Part shown: positions 6,904-13,199 of the stretch, one piece after another | Layout of the letters: each line of letters opens with the position of its first letter | How positions within the stretch are numbered: the stretch's first letter is position 1 | NCBI GenBank assembly: GCA_029007685.1 | Contig: JAQXIG010000037.1 | Location: 1-15,265 of the forward strand | Length of the DNA stretch: 15,265 nt | Source of the DNA: a bacterium | GTDB taxonomy: Bacteria; Bacillota_I; Bacilli_A; RF39; UBA660 | Direction: 5' to 3' | The notes under the pieces: model-generated | Seen by the model: only the letters and a program-made list of their open reading frames with translations | Database searches by the model: none | What the model was told of the DNA's origin: nothing | Made by a program: the position numbers and the translations under genes

Positions 6904-7649
6904 GATATACTAATATGTAAAGGATTAGATGATATTTTTATGGATGGAGAACATCTTTTTTTAGAAGAGTTTACGAGAACGATGACTTTTTTTGATCAAT
7001 ATATGAAAATTAAGGTGGAGCACGATAGTCGTTATTTTGCTATAGTGTAGTGATACTAATTCATGAATGTCTTAGGGAAAACTTTTTTGGTAGAGAAAGT
7101 GATTATCCATTCAAACATTATTGAAACTATCTATCATGTAAATCAATTTTCTCCATTAGAGGTTGGAGGAAGAAAAGCGTGTTATTTAGATGGAATATTT
7201 TCTATTATGATTAAAAGATATTTTCATATGGTGGAAAGATATTTGATATGATCCTATGAATATTATTTAGGAGTTAGGAAAAATTCGAGAACTTGGGTAT
7301 GATGTGAAGAAAATAGATGATATTAGTGATGAGATAAAAGGCGAGCGATACTTATTAAGGTATTAAGAAAATAGGAGTGATGATCTTTGTAGAAAGATGT
7401 AGGATTTCCGTTAAGCGGAAATAGAAAAATTTGATTGGTTAGTGTGGATTATGAAAGTACTGGTTCTTATAGAATCTTGGAAAACTTAATATTTGGGATT
7501 ATTATCACGGATTTGATGAGTGATATGATTGGCTTGATCGAAATCATCAAAAACATGATGCTGTAGATGAATCTTTTTCTGATTATTATATTTTACAGTC
7601 TCCTATTGATATGGGTAATTACAGTATATTGACTATCTTTTTTATTTGA
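6904..7649 (+). pseudogene. Field of broken coding fragments, family not recognised
   Basis: No single frame stays open, but several adjacent frames read like real protein. At 6940-7050: MDGEHLFLEEFTRTMTFFDQ, continuing to a TAG. At 7063-7251: MNVLGKTFLVEKVIIHSNII onward, 62 residues. At about 7270-7365: ELGKIRELGYDVKKIDDISD onward. At about 7437-7490: LVSVDYESTGSYRILENL, which continues after a frame change as NIWDYYHGFDE, an in-frame TGA where Trp would fit, then YDWLDRNHQKHDAVDESFSD, ending at 7647-7649. This is the pattern of one or more genes lost to frameshifts and nonsense changes. A weak promoter (TTGTAA 6881, TATACT 6906) precedes it. A hairpin ATTTCCG/CGGAAAT lies at 7404-7422. Confidence 0.55.
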
Positions 7650-7660
7650 TTGTTTCCTCA

Positions 7661-7740
7661 GTTTACATTAGTAAACTCTTATCCAATATACTAGTAAATT
7701 ATGGTATACTTTTGTTAGATCGATGTTCACGATAGTGAAC
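7661..7740 (+). promoter_or_regulatory. Promoter of the ribbon-helix-helix gene flanked by two matching palindromes
   Basis: GTTTACATTAGTAAAC (7661-7676) and GTTCACGATAGTGAAC (7725-7740) are perfect-arm 16-bp palindromes with the shared form GTTYAC-4-GTRAAC, 64 bp centre to centre. A degenerate copy ending TAGTAAAT lies between them (7684-7699). The extended -10 TGGTATACT is at 7702-7710 with no strong -35. One operator sits upstream and one just after the expected transcription start, which suits repression by a dimeric regulator, probably the downstream gene product. Confidence 0.6.
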
Positions 7741-7753
7741 AGGGGAGGATAGT

Positions 7754-8188
7754 ATGAAAGAAATGAATCGAAATGAGCATTTTATTAGAAATATGCTTCT
7801 GTTGATAGAGCAAATGACGGAACAGAATTTAGAAGAAGAGATCAAAAAATATGTAGATGAGCTTGAATTTGGTGATGTTGAACAGAATAGTTTGTATGTT
7901 AAGTGTATTTTTGCTTTGAAACAAATCAGTCATTTAACAGGAGAAAAATACAAGGAAAAAGCTCAGAGAATATGTCAAGATTATTTGTCTTATGAAATCG
8001 ATAATCCTATTAAATATCAGAGTAATTTTAGAAAAGAAAAGTATAAACAGTTAAATTTAGATATTCCTAAAGATGTTATGGAACGATTTGACCAGTGCTT
8101 AGAAAGAACGGGCCATACTAAAAAGTCGGTTATTTTAAAAGCGATTGAGGATTATATTCATGAAAATGAAACAAAGAAAACGTCGTAA
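7754..8188 (+). CDS. Ribbon-helix-helix DNA-binding protein with N-terminal helical domain
   Basis: 144 residues. The C-terminal 97-137 fits the ribbon-helix-helix (Arc/MetJ/CopG) fold: a beta strand YKQLNLDIP, helix A KDVMERFDQCLERTG, then helix B KKSVILKAIEDYIHENE. Such proteins bind operator DNA as dimers through the paired strands. The first 90 residues (EQMTEQNLEEEIKKYVDELE and following) are helical and acidic and not recognised; they may sense a partner or ligand. GGGAGG at 7743-7748 fixes ATG 7754. The two palindromes around its promoter suggest autoregulation. It resembles the antitoxin half of a toxin-antitoxin pair, but no intact toxin gene adjoins it: upstream is the broken-gene field and downstream a promoter without an ORF. 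A stand-alone regulator or an orphan antitoxin are both possible. Confidence 0.72.
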   Translation: MKEMNRNEHFIRNMLLLIEQMTEQNLEEEIKKYVDELEFGDVEQNSLYVKCIFALKQISHLTGEKYKEKAQRICQDYLSYEIDNPIKYQSNFRKEKYKQLNLDIPKDVMERFDQCLERTGHTKKSVILKAIEDYIHENETKKTS

Positions 8189-8189
8189 C

Positions 8190-8219
8190 TTGACAAATAC
8201 CAAACCTAGGTAATATAAT
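8190..8219 (+). promoter_or_regulatory. Consensus sigma-A-type promoter
   Basis: TTGACA (8190-8195), an 18-bp spacer and TATAAT (8214-8219): both hexamers are perfect. The -10 lies inside an imperfect inverted repeat (CCTA..TAATAT / ATATTA..TAGG, about 8204-8230), which could be an operator. It starts right after the stop of the ribbon-helix-helix gene. Confidence 0.72.
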
Positions 8220-8228
8220 ATTATCGTA

Positions 8229-8304
8229 GGGAGGTGATCGTATAAAAAAATACACACAAAAAAGATAAGTAGAAGAAATATCTTAGCGGATTTTCTACTT
8301 ATCT
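8229..8304 (+). other. Leader with strong ribosome site but ATA in place of a start, then a 12-bp hairpin
   Basis: GGGAGGTGATC (8229-8239) is a near-perfect Shine-Dalgarno. Seven bases beyond the GGGAGG, where ATG is expected, the sequence is ATA, followed by codons for KKYTQKR and TAA. A perfect 12-bp stem follows: AGATAAGTAGAA (8263-8274) with TTCTACTTATCT (8293-8304), loop 18 nt, no U-run. Either a short peptide gene lost its start codon, or the RNA itself is the product. Confidence 0.4.
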
Positions 8305-8479
8305 AAAATTTGAATCTACTGAAAAGTAAATTCTTTTATATTGTACTAAAAAAGTTTTTCTTTTTCAAGTAAGTAGGAAAACAGATGTGAAGAGGTAGGT
8401 TATTATTTATGTTATTTAGTGATAAAGATTCAGAAGATAATACCGTTGGTTAATTTACAATTATTTTTTAGATCCATGA

Positions 8480-8712
8480 AGGAAGAATGGCTATATAAAA
8501 TTCTATGACATGTGTAAAGAAATTCGGAAATTATTTGTAAAGTATCCTTTCTTAAAAACGTTAATAGTTAGAGTTTAAGATACAGGATCTTTCATTTAGG
8601 GGATAGCTTTTACAAACTATGTGAATTATTGAATGGAAATCTAGGTTACAGGGAAAATATGTTTATCCAGTAAATCGTTATTTTCCAAGTAGTAAGCTAG
8701 AAACTAAAATCA
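8480..8712 (+). pseudogene. tnpB: TnpB (IS200/IS605-type) remnant with internal deletion
   Basis: Two TnpB-like pieces are readable. The first (about 8498-8620, frames broken) gives KFYDMCKEIRKLFVKYPFLK and then, in another frame, FHLGDSFYKL, matching the N-terminal region where TnpB has a YPWLK...ALQ..L.DLD.AF.NF pattern. The second (about 8634-8712) reads WKSRLQGKYVYPVNRYFPSS, matching the stretch just before the zinc-binding CxxC of TnpB (..WYGK..V.RFYPSSK.C). The cysteines themselves and most of the RuvC core are missing. It is a relic, not a functional RNA-guided nuclease gene. Direct neighbours give no matching tnpA. Confidence 0.5.
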
Positions 8713-8716
8713 AATA

Positions 8717-8730
8717 GGTAGGTAACTACC
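8717..8730. repeat. Short palindrome after the TnpB remnant
   Basis: GGTAG-GTAA-CTACC. IS200/IS605 ends carry short hairpins, so this might mark the old element end; that is only a possibility. Confidence 0.3.
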
Positions 8731-8825
8731 CAAGCCAATCAATTTTAAAATGTTTATTCTTTTGTTCTGAATCATCAAAAAATGCTTTGCTGTATTTGAT
8801 AAGAGATAAAAGGAGTTGATAGAAA

Positions 8826-8942
8826 ATGAGATGCAGATTGCATATATTAAAGCGAAGAATGATTTTATTGATTTTATTAGAAGTATTGATGTTAGTGATC
8901 ATTCATATGTTGATTCGAATCAATTATCATTTCGACTATTAA
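8826..8942 (+). CDS. Candidate 38-residue membrane peptide
   Basis: An ATG with AAAGGAG 10 bp upstream (about 8809-8815) opens a 38-codon frame: a basic N-terminus MRCRLHILKRR, one hydrophobic helix (about 12-32, MILLILLEVLMLVIIHMLI), and a short RINYHFDY tail. TAA at 8940-8942 meets the first base of a strong terminator. This size, charge pattern and single helix are those of small membrane peptides, including type I toxins, but no antisense RNA or known family is evident. Against it: the +2 frame (MQIAYIKAKNDFIDFIRSID onward) has a more ordinary composition and could be a gene remnant whose shifted reading merely looks hydrophobic. That frame has a poorly placed ribosome site and runs through the terminator. 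Confidence 0.42.
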   Translation: MRCRLHILKRRMILLILLEVLMLVIIHMLIRINYHFDY

Positions 8943-8969
8943 AAAAGGTCATATTTTTATGACCTTTTT
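8942..8969. terminator. Strong rho-independent terminator
   Basis: AAAAAGGTCATA (8942-8953) pairs perfectly with TATGACCTTTTT (8958-8969) around TTTT. Flanking A and T runs make it usable from both strands. Confidence 0.85.
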
Positions 8970-9103
8970 ATAGTTTTTATTTGAATCAATTTTGTTCAAC
9001 ATATTGCTTAATTTCTTTATAAAACAATATTTTATACATCTAGTTTTGTTATATATTCGTTATTAATCAGTTATCCAGTTAAACACAACAAAGAAAATTT
9101 CTA

Positions 9104-9262
9104 TTAACAACCATTATTGATTCCTCTAAAGCTATTTCCACAGAATATAAATATTATAATTAATACAATTATTATTACCCAAATCCAACTGTTATTATTT
9201 CCGAATCCATCATTATATCCATATCCTGGGCAGCACATTCCTGGGTATCCATATCCATACAT
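9104..9262 (-). CDS. YjcZ-like Gly/Tyr-rich small membrane protein
   Basis: A minus-strand frame of 52 residues: MYGYGYPGMCCPGYGYNDGF, a polar GNNNS, then one hydrophobic helix (WIWVIIIVLIIIFIF) and a short polar tail ending NNGC. A Gly/Tyr head followed by one C-terminal membrane helix is the pattern of the YjcZ family of small membrane proteins in spore-forming Bacillota, often expressed during sporulation. It is longer and more Cys-rich than the core family. Two in-frame ATGs are available (9271 and 9262). AAAGGAG lies 1 bp before the first but about 10 bp before the second, so 9262 is chosen. TATAAT occurs on the minus strand just upstream. It is divergent from the helicase gene. Confidence 0.65.
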   Translation of the reverse strand: MYGYGYPGMCCPGYGYNDGFGNNNSWIWVIIIVLIIIFIFCGNSFRGINNGC

Positions 9263-9351
9263 AGTATCCATTCTCCTTTCAGTATATTATATTTTGTAGT
9301 AAGGAAAAACTACATAATAAATACCTATATTAGTGTGATCGTTTTTGTAAA

Positions 9352-11040
9352 TTGAAAAAACTATTCGGTACTTTCAAATATTTTCTAATATTGGTTTACA
9401 TTTTTTTAATTTTCATCATCTTTTTTCTTCCAATGTTGAATATTTTGTATTTGCTTTTTGTTCTTTTTTTCTTTAAGATCAAGTTGGTGATTTTAATGCA
9501 TGATAAAATTTGTGGTTATGAGTTAGATGATCAACAAAAACAAATTGTGTTAGATGATAGTAAGTATTTATTAGTGGTAGCTGGAGCAGGGAGCGGAAAA
9601 ACATTTACGATATTAGGAAAGATTTATTATTTTATTCATTATTTAAATGTTGATCCAAAAGAGATATTGTGTATTTCGTTTACTAGAGCAACGGTTACTA
9701 GTTTGAAAGAGAAAATTAAGAAAGAGTTTTCTTTCGATATGACGGTTTATACTTTTCATCAATTAGCACTTGAAATTCTAAAACAAGGCAATCGTTGCTT
9801 TTCTATTACGGCTAGTGATACTTTAGAAAATATGATCCATATGTTTTTTTCTGTTACTATTTTAGAATATCCTGCTTTCATGAAGATGGTTTTACAGTAT
9901 TTTCATATTAAAAAATATCAAAATATTCTTCCGTTTTATCAAAAATTTTATCAGTCTCATTATCATGATATTGAGATGTTAGAGCGATTAATTTTGTCAT
10001 TTATTCATTTGTTTAAGTGTAATGGTTTTGTTTTAAAAGATTTTTCTTCTTTGTTAAAAATGATTAAACGTACTATTTTTTATTCTACTTATCAAAAAGA
10101 AAAGAATTTTTTAATTTTAACTTTAAATATTTATCTTCAATATCAGAAATATTTATTAGAGAACCAAGAGATTGATTTTGATGATATGGTTATTCAAGCA
10201 ACTTCTTTAGTTTTAGAAGAAGGAATTCCAGGGAAATGGAAGTATATTATTATCGATGAGTATCAAGATACTTCTTTGATACGGTTTCAGTTGATTCAGG
10301 CTATTTTGAAACAGACTAGTGCTTCTTTGATGGTAGTTGGAGATGATTTTCAATCTATTTATCGATTTACGGGGTGTGATTTGTCATTATTTTTAAATTT
10401 TTGTGATTATTTTGATAAGGCAAATATTATGAAAATAGAAAATACTTATCGTAATAGTCAAGAATTAATTAAGGTAGCTGGAGATTTTGTAATGAGAAAT
10501 AAAAAACAAATTCATAAAGATTTACGTTCTAGTAAACGATTAGAGAAACCGATTCAAATTATATATTATAAAGATTTAGGGGATACATTTGTGAAATTGG
10601 TAAAGGAAATTTATCGAAATAGTCATCAAGCAATTTTAGTTTTAGGGAGGAATAATAAGGATATTCAAATGATTATGCATGATAATATACATATAAAGAG
10701 TGATGGTAGGATTGTATTACTAGATGATGTTGATATTTGTATTTCTTATATGACCGTTCATAAGTCTAAGGGATTGGAGGAAGAAAATGTAATTGTTATT
10801 CATTTAGAAAATCATTTATTGGGTTTTCCTAATCAAATTCGGAATGATAAAATTTTGAGATTAGTTTCCCATTCTTTTGATTTTTATCCTTATAGCGAAG
10901 AAAGAAGATTGTTTTATGTAGCGCTTACTAGAACTAAAAATTATGTATATTTACTGGTTCCTCGAAGAAATCCTTCTATCTTTGTGTTAGAACTTATAAA
11001 AAAACATCGAAAACAGATTGAGGTTCGAACTATTGATTAA
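9352..11040 (+). CDS. UvrD/Rep-type superfamily 1A DNA helicase, short form with hydrophobic N-terminus
   Basis: All SF1A motifs are present: Walker A GAGSGKT (78-84), Ia SFTRAT (109-114), II IDEYQD (301-306), III VVGDDFQSIYRF (328-339), IV NTYRNS (364-369), V TVHKSKGLE (468-476), VI EERRLFYVALTRTK (516-529). This is an ATP-driven 3'-5' DNA-unwinding enzyme by family. At 562 residues it is well below PcrA/UvrD (about 700 or more) and nearer the core of helicase IV, implying reduced 1B/2B insertions. From TTG 9352 the first 48 residues are almost wholly hydrophobic, enough for one or two membrane helices. The only downstream ATG before the helicase core is 9496 (residue 49, MHDKICGYELDD), preceded by a poor ribosome site. 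GTGATC before the TTG could pair with 16S RNA. The start is therefore unresolved. The mscL promoter begins 9 bp after its stop. Confidence 0.85.
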   Translation: MKKLFGTFKYFLILVYIFLIFIIFFLPMLNILYLLFVLFFFKIKLVILMHDKICGYELDDQQKQIVLDDSKYLLVVAGAGSGKTFTILGKIYYFIHYLNVDPKEILCISFTRATVTSLKEKIKKEFSFDMTVYTFHQLALEILKQGNRCFSITASDTLENMIHMFFSVTILEYPAFMKMVLQYFHIKKYQNILPFYQKFYQSHYHDIEMLERLILSFIHLFKCNGFVLKDFSSLLKMIKRTIFYSTYQKEKNFLILTLNIYLQYQKYLLENQEIDFDDMVIQATSLVLEEGIPGKWKYIIIDEYQDTSLIRFQLIQAILKQTSASLMVVGDDFQSIYRFTGCDLSLFLNFCDYFDKANIMKIENTYRNSQELIKVAGDFVMRNKKQIHKDLRSSKRLEKPIQIIYYKDLGDTFVKLVKEIYRNSHQAILVLGRNNKDIQMIMHDNIHIKSDGRIVLLDDVDICISYMTVHKSKGLEEENVIVIHLENHLLGFPNQIRNDKILRLVSHSFDFYPYSEERRLFYVALTRTKNYVYLLVPRRNPSIFVLELIKKHRKQIEVRTID

Positions 11041-11048
11041 AATTATTT

Positions 11049-11077
11049 TTGTTATCCGATGTTTGTCGTGATATACT
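11049..11077 (+). promoter_or_regulatory. mscL promoter
   Basis: TTGTTA (11049-11054), a 17-bp spacer and TATACT (11072-11077) with an upstream TG (extended -10). The mscL leader would be short. Confidence 0.65.
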
Positions 11078-11105
11078 AAGTATAAATATGGATGAGGTGA
11101 AGTAT

Positions 11106-11504
11106 ATGATACAGGAATTTAAGCAATTTATTTCTAAGGGGAATGTAGTGGATTTGGCAGTAGGTGTTATCATAGGTGGTGCATTTGGTAAGATTGTGAC
11201 ATCATTGGTTAACGATATTATGATGCCATTAATTGGGGTTTTAATTGGTGGAATCCATTTTTCAGGATTGTCATTTAAAGTAGGAGATTCAGTTATTTTG
11301 TATGGTTCTTTTATTCAGAATGTAATTGATTTTTTAATTATTGCGATTTGCATTTTTGTTTTTGTGAAATTTGTCAATCGAGTTATGAAACAAAAAAAAG
11401 AGGACACCAAAAAAGAGAAGAAGATAGAAAAAGCAGAAGAAATTGTATTATTAGAAGAAATTAGGGATTTGTTAAAAAAACAAATAAACAAAAAGAAAAA
11501 TTAA
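11106..11504 (+). CDS. mscL: Large-conductance mechanosensitive channel MscL
   Basis: 132 residues, the usual length. The N-terminal amphipathic helix MIQEFKQFISKGNVVDLAVG leads into TM1 (VIIGGAFGKIVTSLVNDIMM, the pore-lining helix with its small-residue face). A periplasmic loop (IGGIHFSGLSFKVGDSVILYG) follows, then TM2 (FIQNVIDFLIIAICIFVFVKF) and a charged Lys/Glu C-terminal bundle helix (EEIVLLEEIRDLLKKQ). It opens under membrane tension to release solutes during osmotic downshock and works as a pentamer. ATG 11106 is chosen over the longer frame from 11049 because GAGGTGA lies 7 bp upstream, it matches the family N-terminus, and the earlier codons overlap the promoter. Its stop codon lies inside the loop of the terminator hairpin. 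Confidence 0.95.
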   Translation: MIQEFKQFISKGNVVDLAVGVIIGGAFGKIVTSLVNDIMMPLIGVLIGGIHFSGLSFKVGDSVILYGSFIQNVIDFLIIAICIFVFVKFVNRVMKQKKEDTKKEKKIEKAEEIVLLEEIRDLLKKQINKKKN

Positions 11505-11520
11505 TGTGATTTTTCTTTTT
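11490..11520. terminator. Bidirectional terminator between mscL and the dehydrogenase
   Basis: AAAAAGAAAAAT (11490-11501) pairs perfectly with ATTTTTCTTTTT (11509-11520) around a 7-nt loop containing the mscL stop. The stop of the convergent dehydrogenase begins at the very next base, so both genes share it. The stem is nearly all A-T. Confidence 0.7.
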
Positions 11521-12429
11521 TTAGCTATCTACTATGGTTCCACCATTTGGATGAAGAACCTGACCTGTCATATAGCGAGAGTCGTCACTAGCTAGAAATA
11601 AATAGCTTGGAGCGATTTCAAATGGTTGGGCTGCTCTCATTAAAGGAACTTTTGGAGTAAGGGTACCGAATGTTTCTACTTCTTCGGTACTATAAGAAGC
11701 TGGGATTAAGGGTGTCCAAGTAGGACCAGGTGAAACGGCATTTACCCTGATTTTTTTGTCTGCTAAGGATAAGGCGAGAGATTTGGTTAGGGATACAATG
11801 GCACCTTTGGTACTACTATAGTCGATTAATCTCTTTTCACCTTGATAGGAAGTGGTAGAGGATGTATTAATAATCGATGCATTTTCTTTTAGATGAGGAA
11901 GAGCGGCTTGAATCATATAAAAGTAGGAAAAAACATTAGTTTGATATGTTAATAATAACTGTTCTTCAGTGATATTTAGAATGCTATCTTGTAGGAACTG
12001 AACGGCAATATTATTGATCAAAATATCAATTTTACCCAATTCTCTTAGAGTATAATCGACAGCTTTATAATTGTTTTCTTTATATCTTAAATCTCCTCGA
12101 ATATTAATGCATCTTCTTCCTAATCCTAGGATATAATTTTTAGTAAACTCAGCATCTTGATCTTCATCCAAATATGTAAAGGCAATATTCGCTCCTTCTT
12201 TGGCAAATAGGATCGCGATACTTCGGCCAATGCCACTATCTCCTCCAGTAATTAACGCAACTTTTCCTTTTAATTTACTATTTCCATAGTAATCAGGATT
12301 GTCAAAAATAGGGCGTGGTCGCATTAAATATTCTAATCCAGGTTGGGTATTTTGGTGTTGCCTTGGAAATACTAAGGGAATATCTTTGCATAGCTTTCTT
12401 TTGCCAATGTAATCATATTTTGGATACAT
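11521..12429 (-). CDS. Short-chain dehydrogenase/reductase, YhdF/YdaD (general stress protein 39) type
   Basis: 302 residues with a classical SDR core. The NAD(P)-binding TGGDSGIGR is at 61-69, NNIA (139-142) replaces the usual NNAG, catalytic Ser lies in NTSSTTS (188-194), YSSTK gives Y204 and K208, and the cofactor loop is SPGPTWTP (233-240). The roughly 50-residue N-terminal extension (PRQHQNTQPGLEYLMRPRP) and the TGGDSGIGR variant are hallmarks of the stress-induced SDR subgroup that includes B. subtilis YhdF and YdaD. The substrate is unknown. AGAAGGTGAT sits just before ATG 12429. It is convergent with mscL and divergent from the acetyltransferase gene. A general stress role is inferred from the relatives; I see no sigma-B promoter. 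Confidence 0.9.
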   Translation of the reverse strand: MYPKYDYIGKRKLCKDIPLVFPRQHQNTQPGLEYLMRPRPIFDNPDYYGNSKLKGKVALITGGDSGIGRSIAILFAKEGANIAFTYLDEDQDAEFTKNYILGLGRRCINIRGDLRYKENNYKAVDYTLRELGKIDILINNIAVQFLQDSILNITEEQLLLTYQTNVFSYFYMIQAALPHLKENASIINTSSTTSYQGEKRLIDYSSTKGAIVSLTKSLALSLADKKIRVNAVSPGPTWTPLIPASYSTEEVETFGTLTPKVPLMRAAQPFEIAPSYLFLASDDSRYMTGQVLHPNGGTIVDS

Positions 12430-12516
12430 GTTATCACCTTCTAACTTATTTTATTTTAATTATTTTAATTTATGAAGAGCGATTGATAAAAAATGATAGA
12501 TTCTTTCCTGATCATG

Positions 12517-12525
12517 TGTTATAAT
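12517..12525 (+). promoter_or_regulatory. Extended -10 promoter of the acetyltransferase gene
   Basis: TGTTATAAT with no convincing -35. The palindromic TGATCATG occurs on both sides of the expected start (12509-12516 and 12558-12565), 49 bp apart, and might be an operator pair. Confidence 0.5.
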
Positions 12526-12588
12526 ATGTGCTTATTACGTGTATTTATCCTGCTTTTGATCATGAAAATAGATGAAGGGGTTGATGCT

Positions 12589-13077
12589 ATGAAAGAGAAA
12601 ATGAAAAACTTAGTTATTACTAATTATTGTAGTACTGATAAACGAAAATATCGCTTTATTCATGAGGTGAAGGAAGATCCGCTTATTCGAGATTTTGTAT
12701 CTCCTAATATCGAGCAATATTTGAATGATTCTGAAGGAGTAAGTCGTTTGAAGGTAGGGCCTGCTTATATTATAGCGGATCAAAGAAAATTAGTGGGTTT
12801 TATTCGATTGGCGACTTTGAATTTGAATGGAGTTTTAAATCTTCATTACGGTGTACATCCAAGTTTTAGAAAACAGCACTATGGGACTAAAATTTTAGTT
12901 GAGACGGGAAGTTACTTGTTTCAGAGTATGCCAGATGTTAAAAAGATTGAGTTATATATTCATGAACGTAATACGGGAAGTCTAGGTTGTGCAAGTAATG
13001 CGTGTTTTCAGTTCGATCGAGAGTTTTATGATAAAGATGGTTTGTCGTTAACTAAAGTGTATTCTCGTAGTCTATAA
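12589..13077 (+). CDS. GNAT-family N-acetyltransferase
   Basis: 162 residues from ATG 12589, chosen because GAAGGGG lies 8 bp upstream; a longer frame from 12493 would overlap the promoter. GNAT features are a substrate-side strand KLVGFIRLATLN, then strand 4 and the acetyl-CoA pyrophosphate loop HYGVHPSFRKQHYGTKILVE (Q-H-Y-G-T matches the Q/RxxGxG/A signature), and a late strand KKIELYIHERNTGSLGCASN. It would transfer acetyl from acetyl-CoA to an amine; the acceptor is unknown. The N-terminal part (ITNYCSTDKRKYRFIHEVKE) resembles the short GNATs common in Bacillota. A terminator follows within 25 bp, so it is monocistronic. Confidence 0.82.
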   Translation: MKEKMKNLVITNYCSTDKRKYRFIHEVKEDPLIRDFVSPNIEQYLNDSEGVSRLKVGPAYIIADQRKLVGFIRLATLNLNGVLNLHYGVHPSFRKQHYGTKILVETGSYLFQSMPDVKKIELYIHERNTGSLGCASNACFQFDREFYDKDGLSLTKVYSRSL

Positions 13078-13099
13078 TTTATCTGTTATTTATTTTTAT

Positions 13100-13124
13100 G
13101 AAAGAGTTAAATCTTTCTTTTTTT
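13100..13124 (+). terminator. Terminator of the acetyltransferase gene
   Basis: GAAAGA (13100-13105), loop GTTAAA, TCTTTC (13112-13117), then seven T. Confidence 0.8.
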
Positions 13125-13147
13125 GTGTCAAGATATGTTTTAGTTCG

Positions 13148-13176
13148 TTGTACTTAGGTCATAATTATTATATAAT
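13148..13176 (+). promoter_or_regulatory. Phosphoketolase promoter
   Basis: TTGTAC (13148-13153), a 17-bp spacer and a perfect TATAAT (13171-13176), about 24 bp before the gene start. Confidence 0.75.
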
Positions 13177-13199
13177 GTTTATAGTAAAGGAGAATTAGT

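Noticed and set aside
7518..7520. TGA read as Trp (alternative genetic code)
   Set aside because: TGG encodes Trp throughout the intact genes and none of them needs TGA as sense; the in-frame TGA is in a field with several frameshifts, so plain decay explains it.
7754..8188. Complete toxin-antitoxin module
   Set aside because: The ribbon-helix-helix protein looks antitoxin-like, but no intact toxin frame adjoins it on either side.
9117..9299. Plus-strand frame rich in Pro, Tyr and Ile
   Set aside because: No ribosome site; it is the antisense of the better supported minus-strand Gly/Tyr-rich small protein.
12315..12524. Plus-strand frame opposite the dehydrogenase start
   Set aside because: Antisense to the N-terminal part of the dehydrogenase, without a ribosome site.
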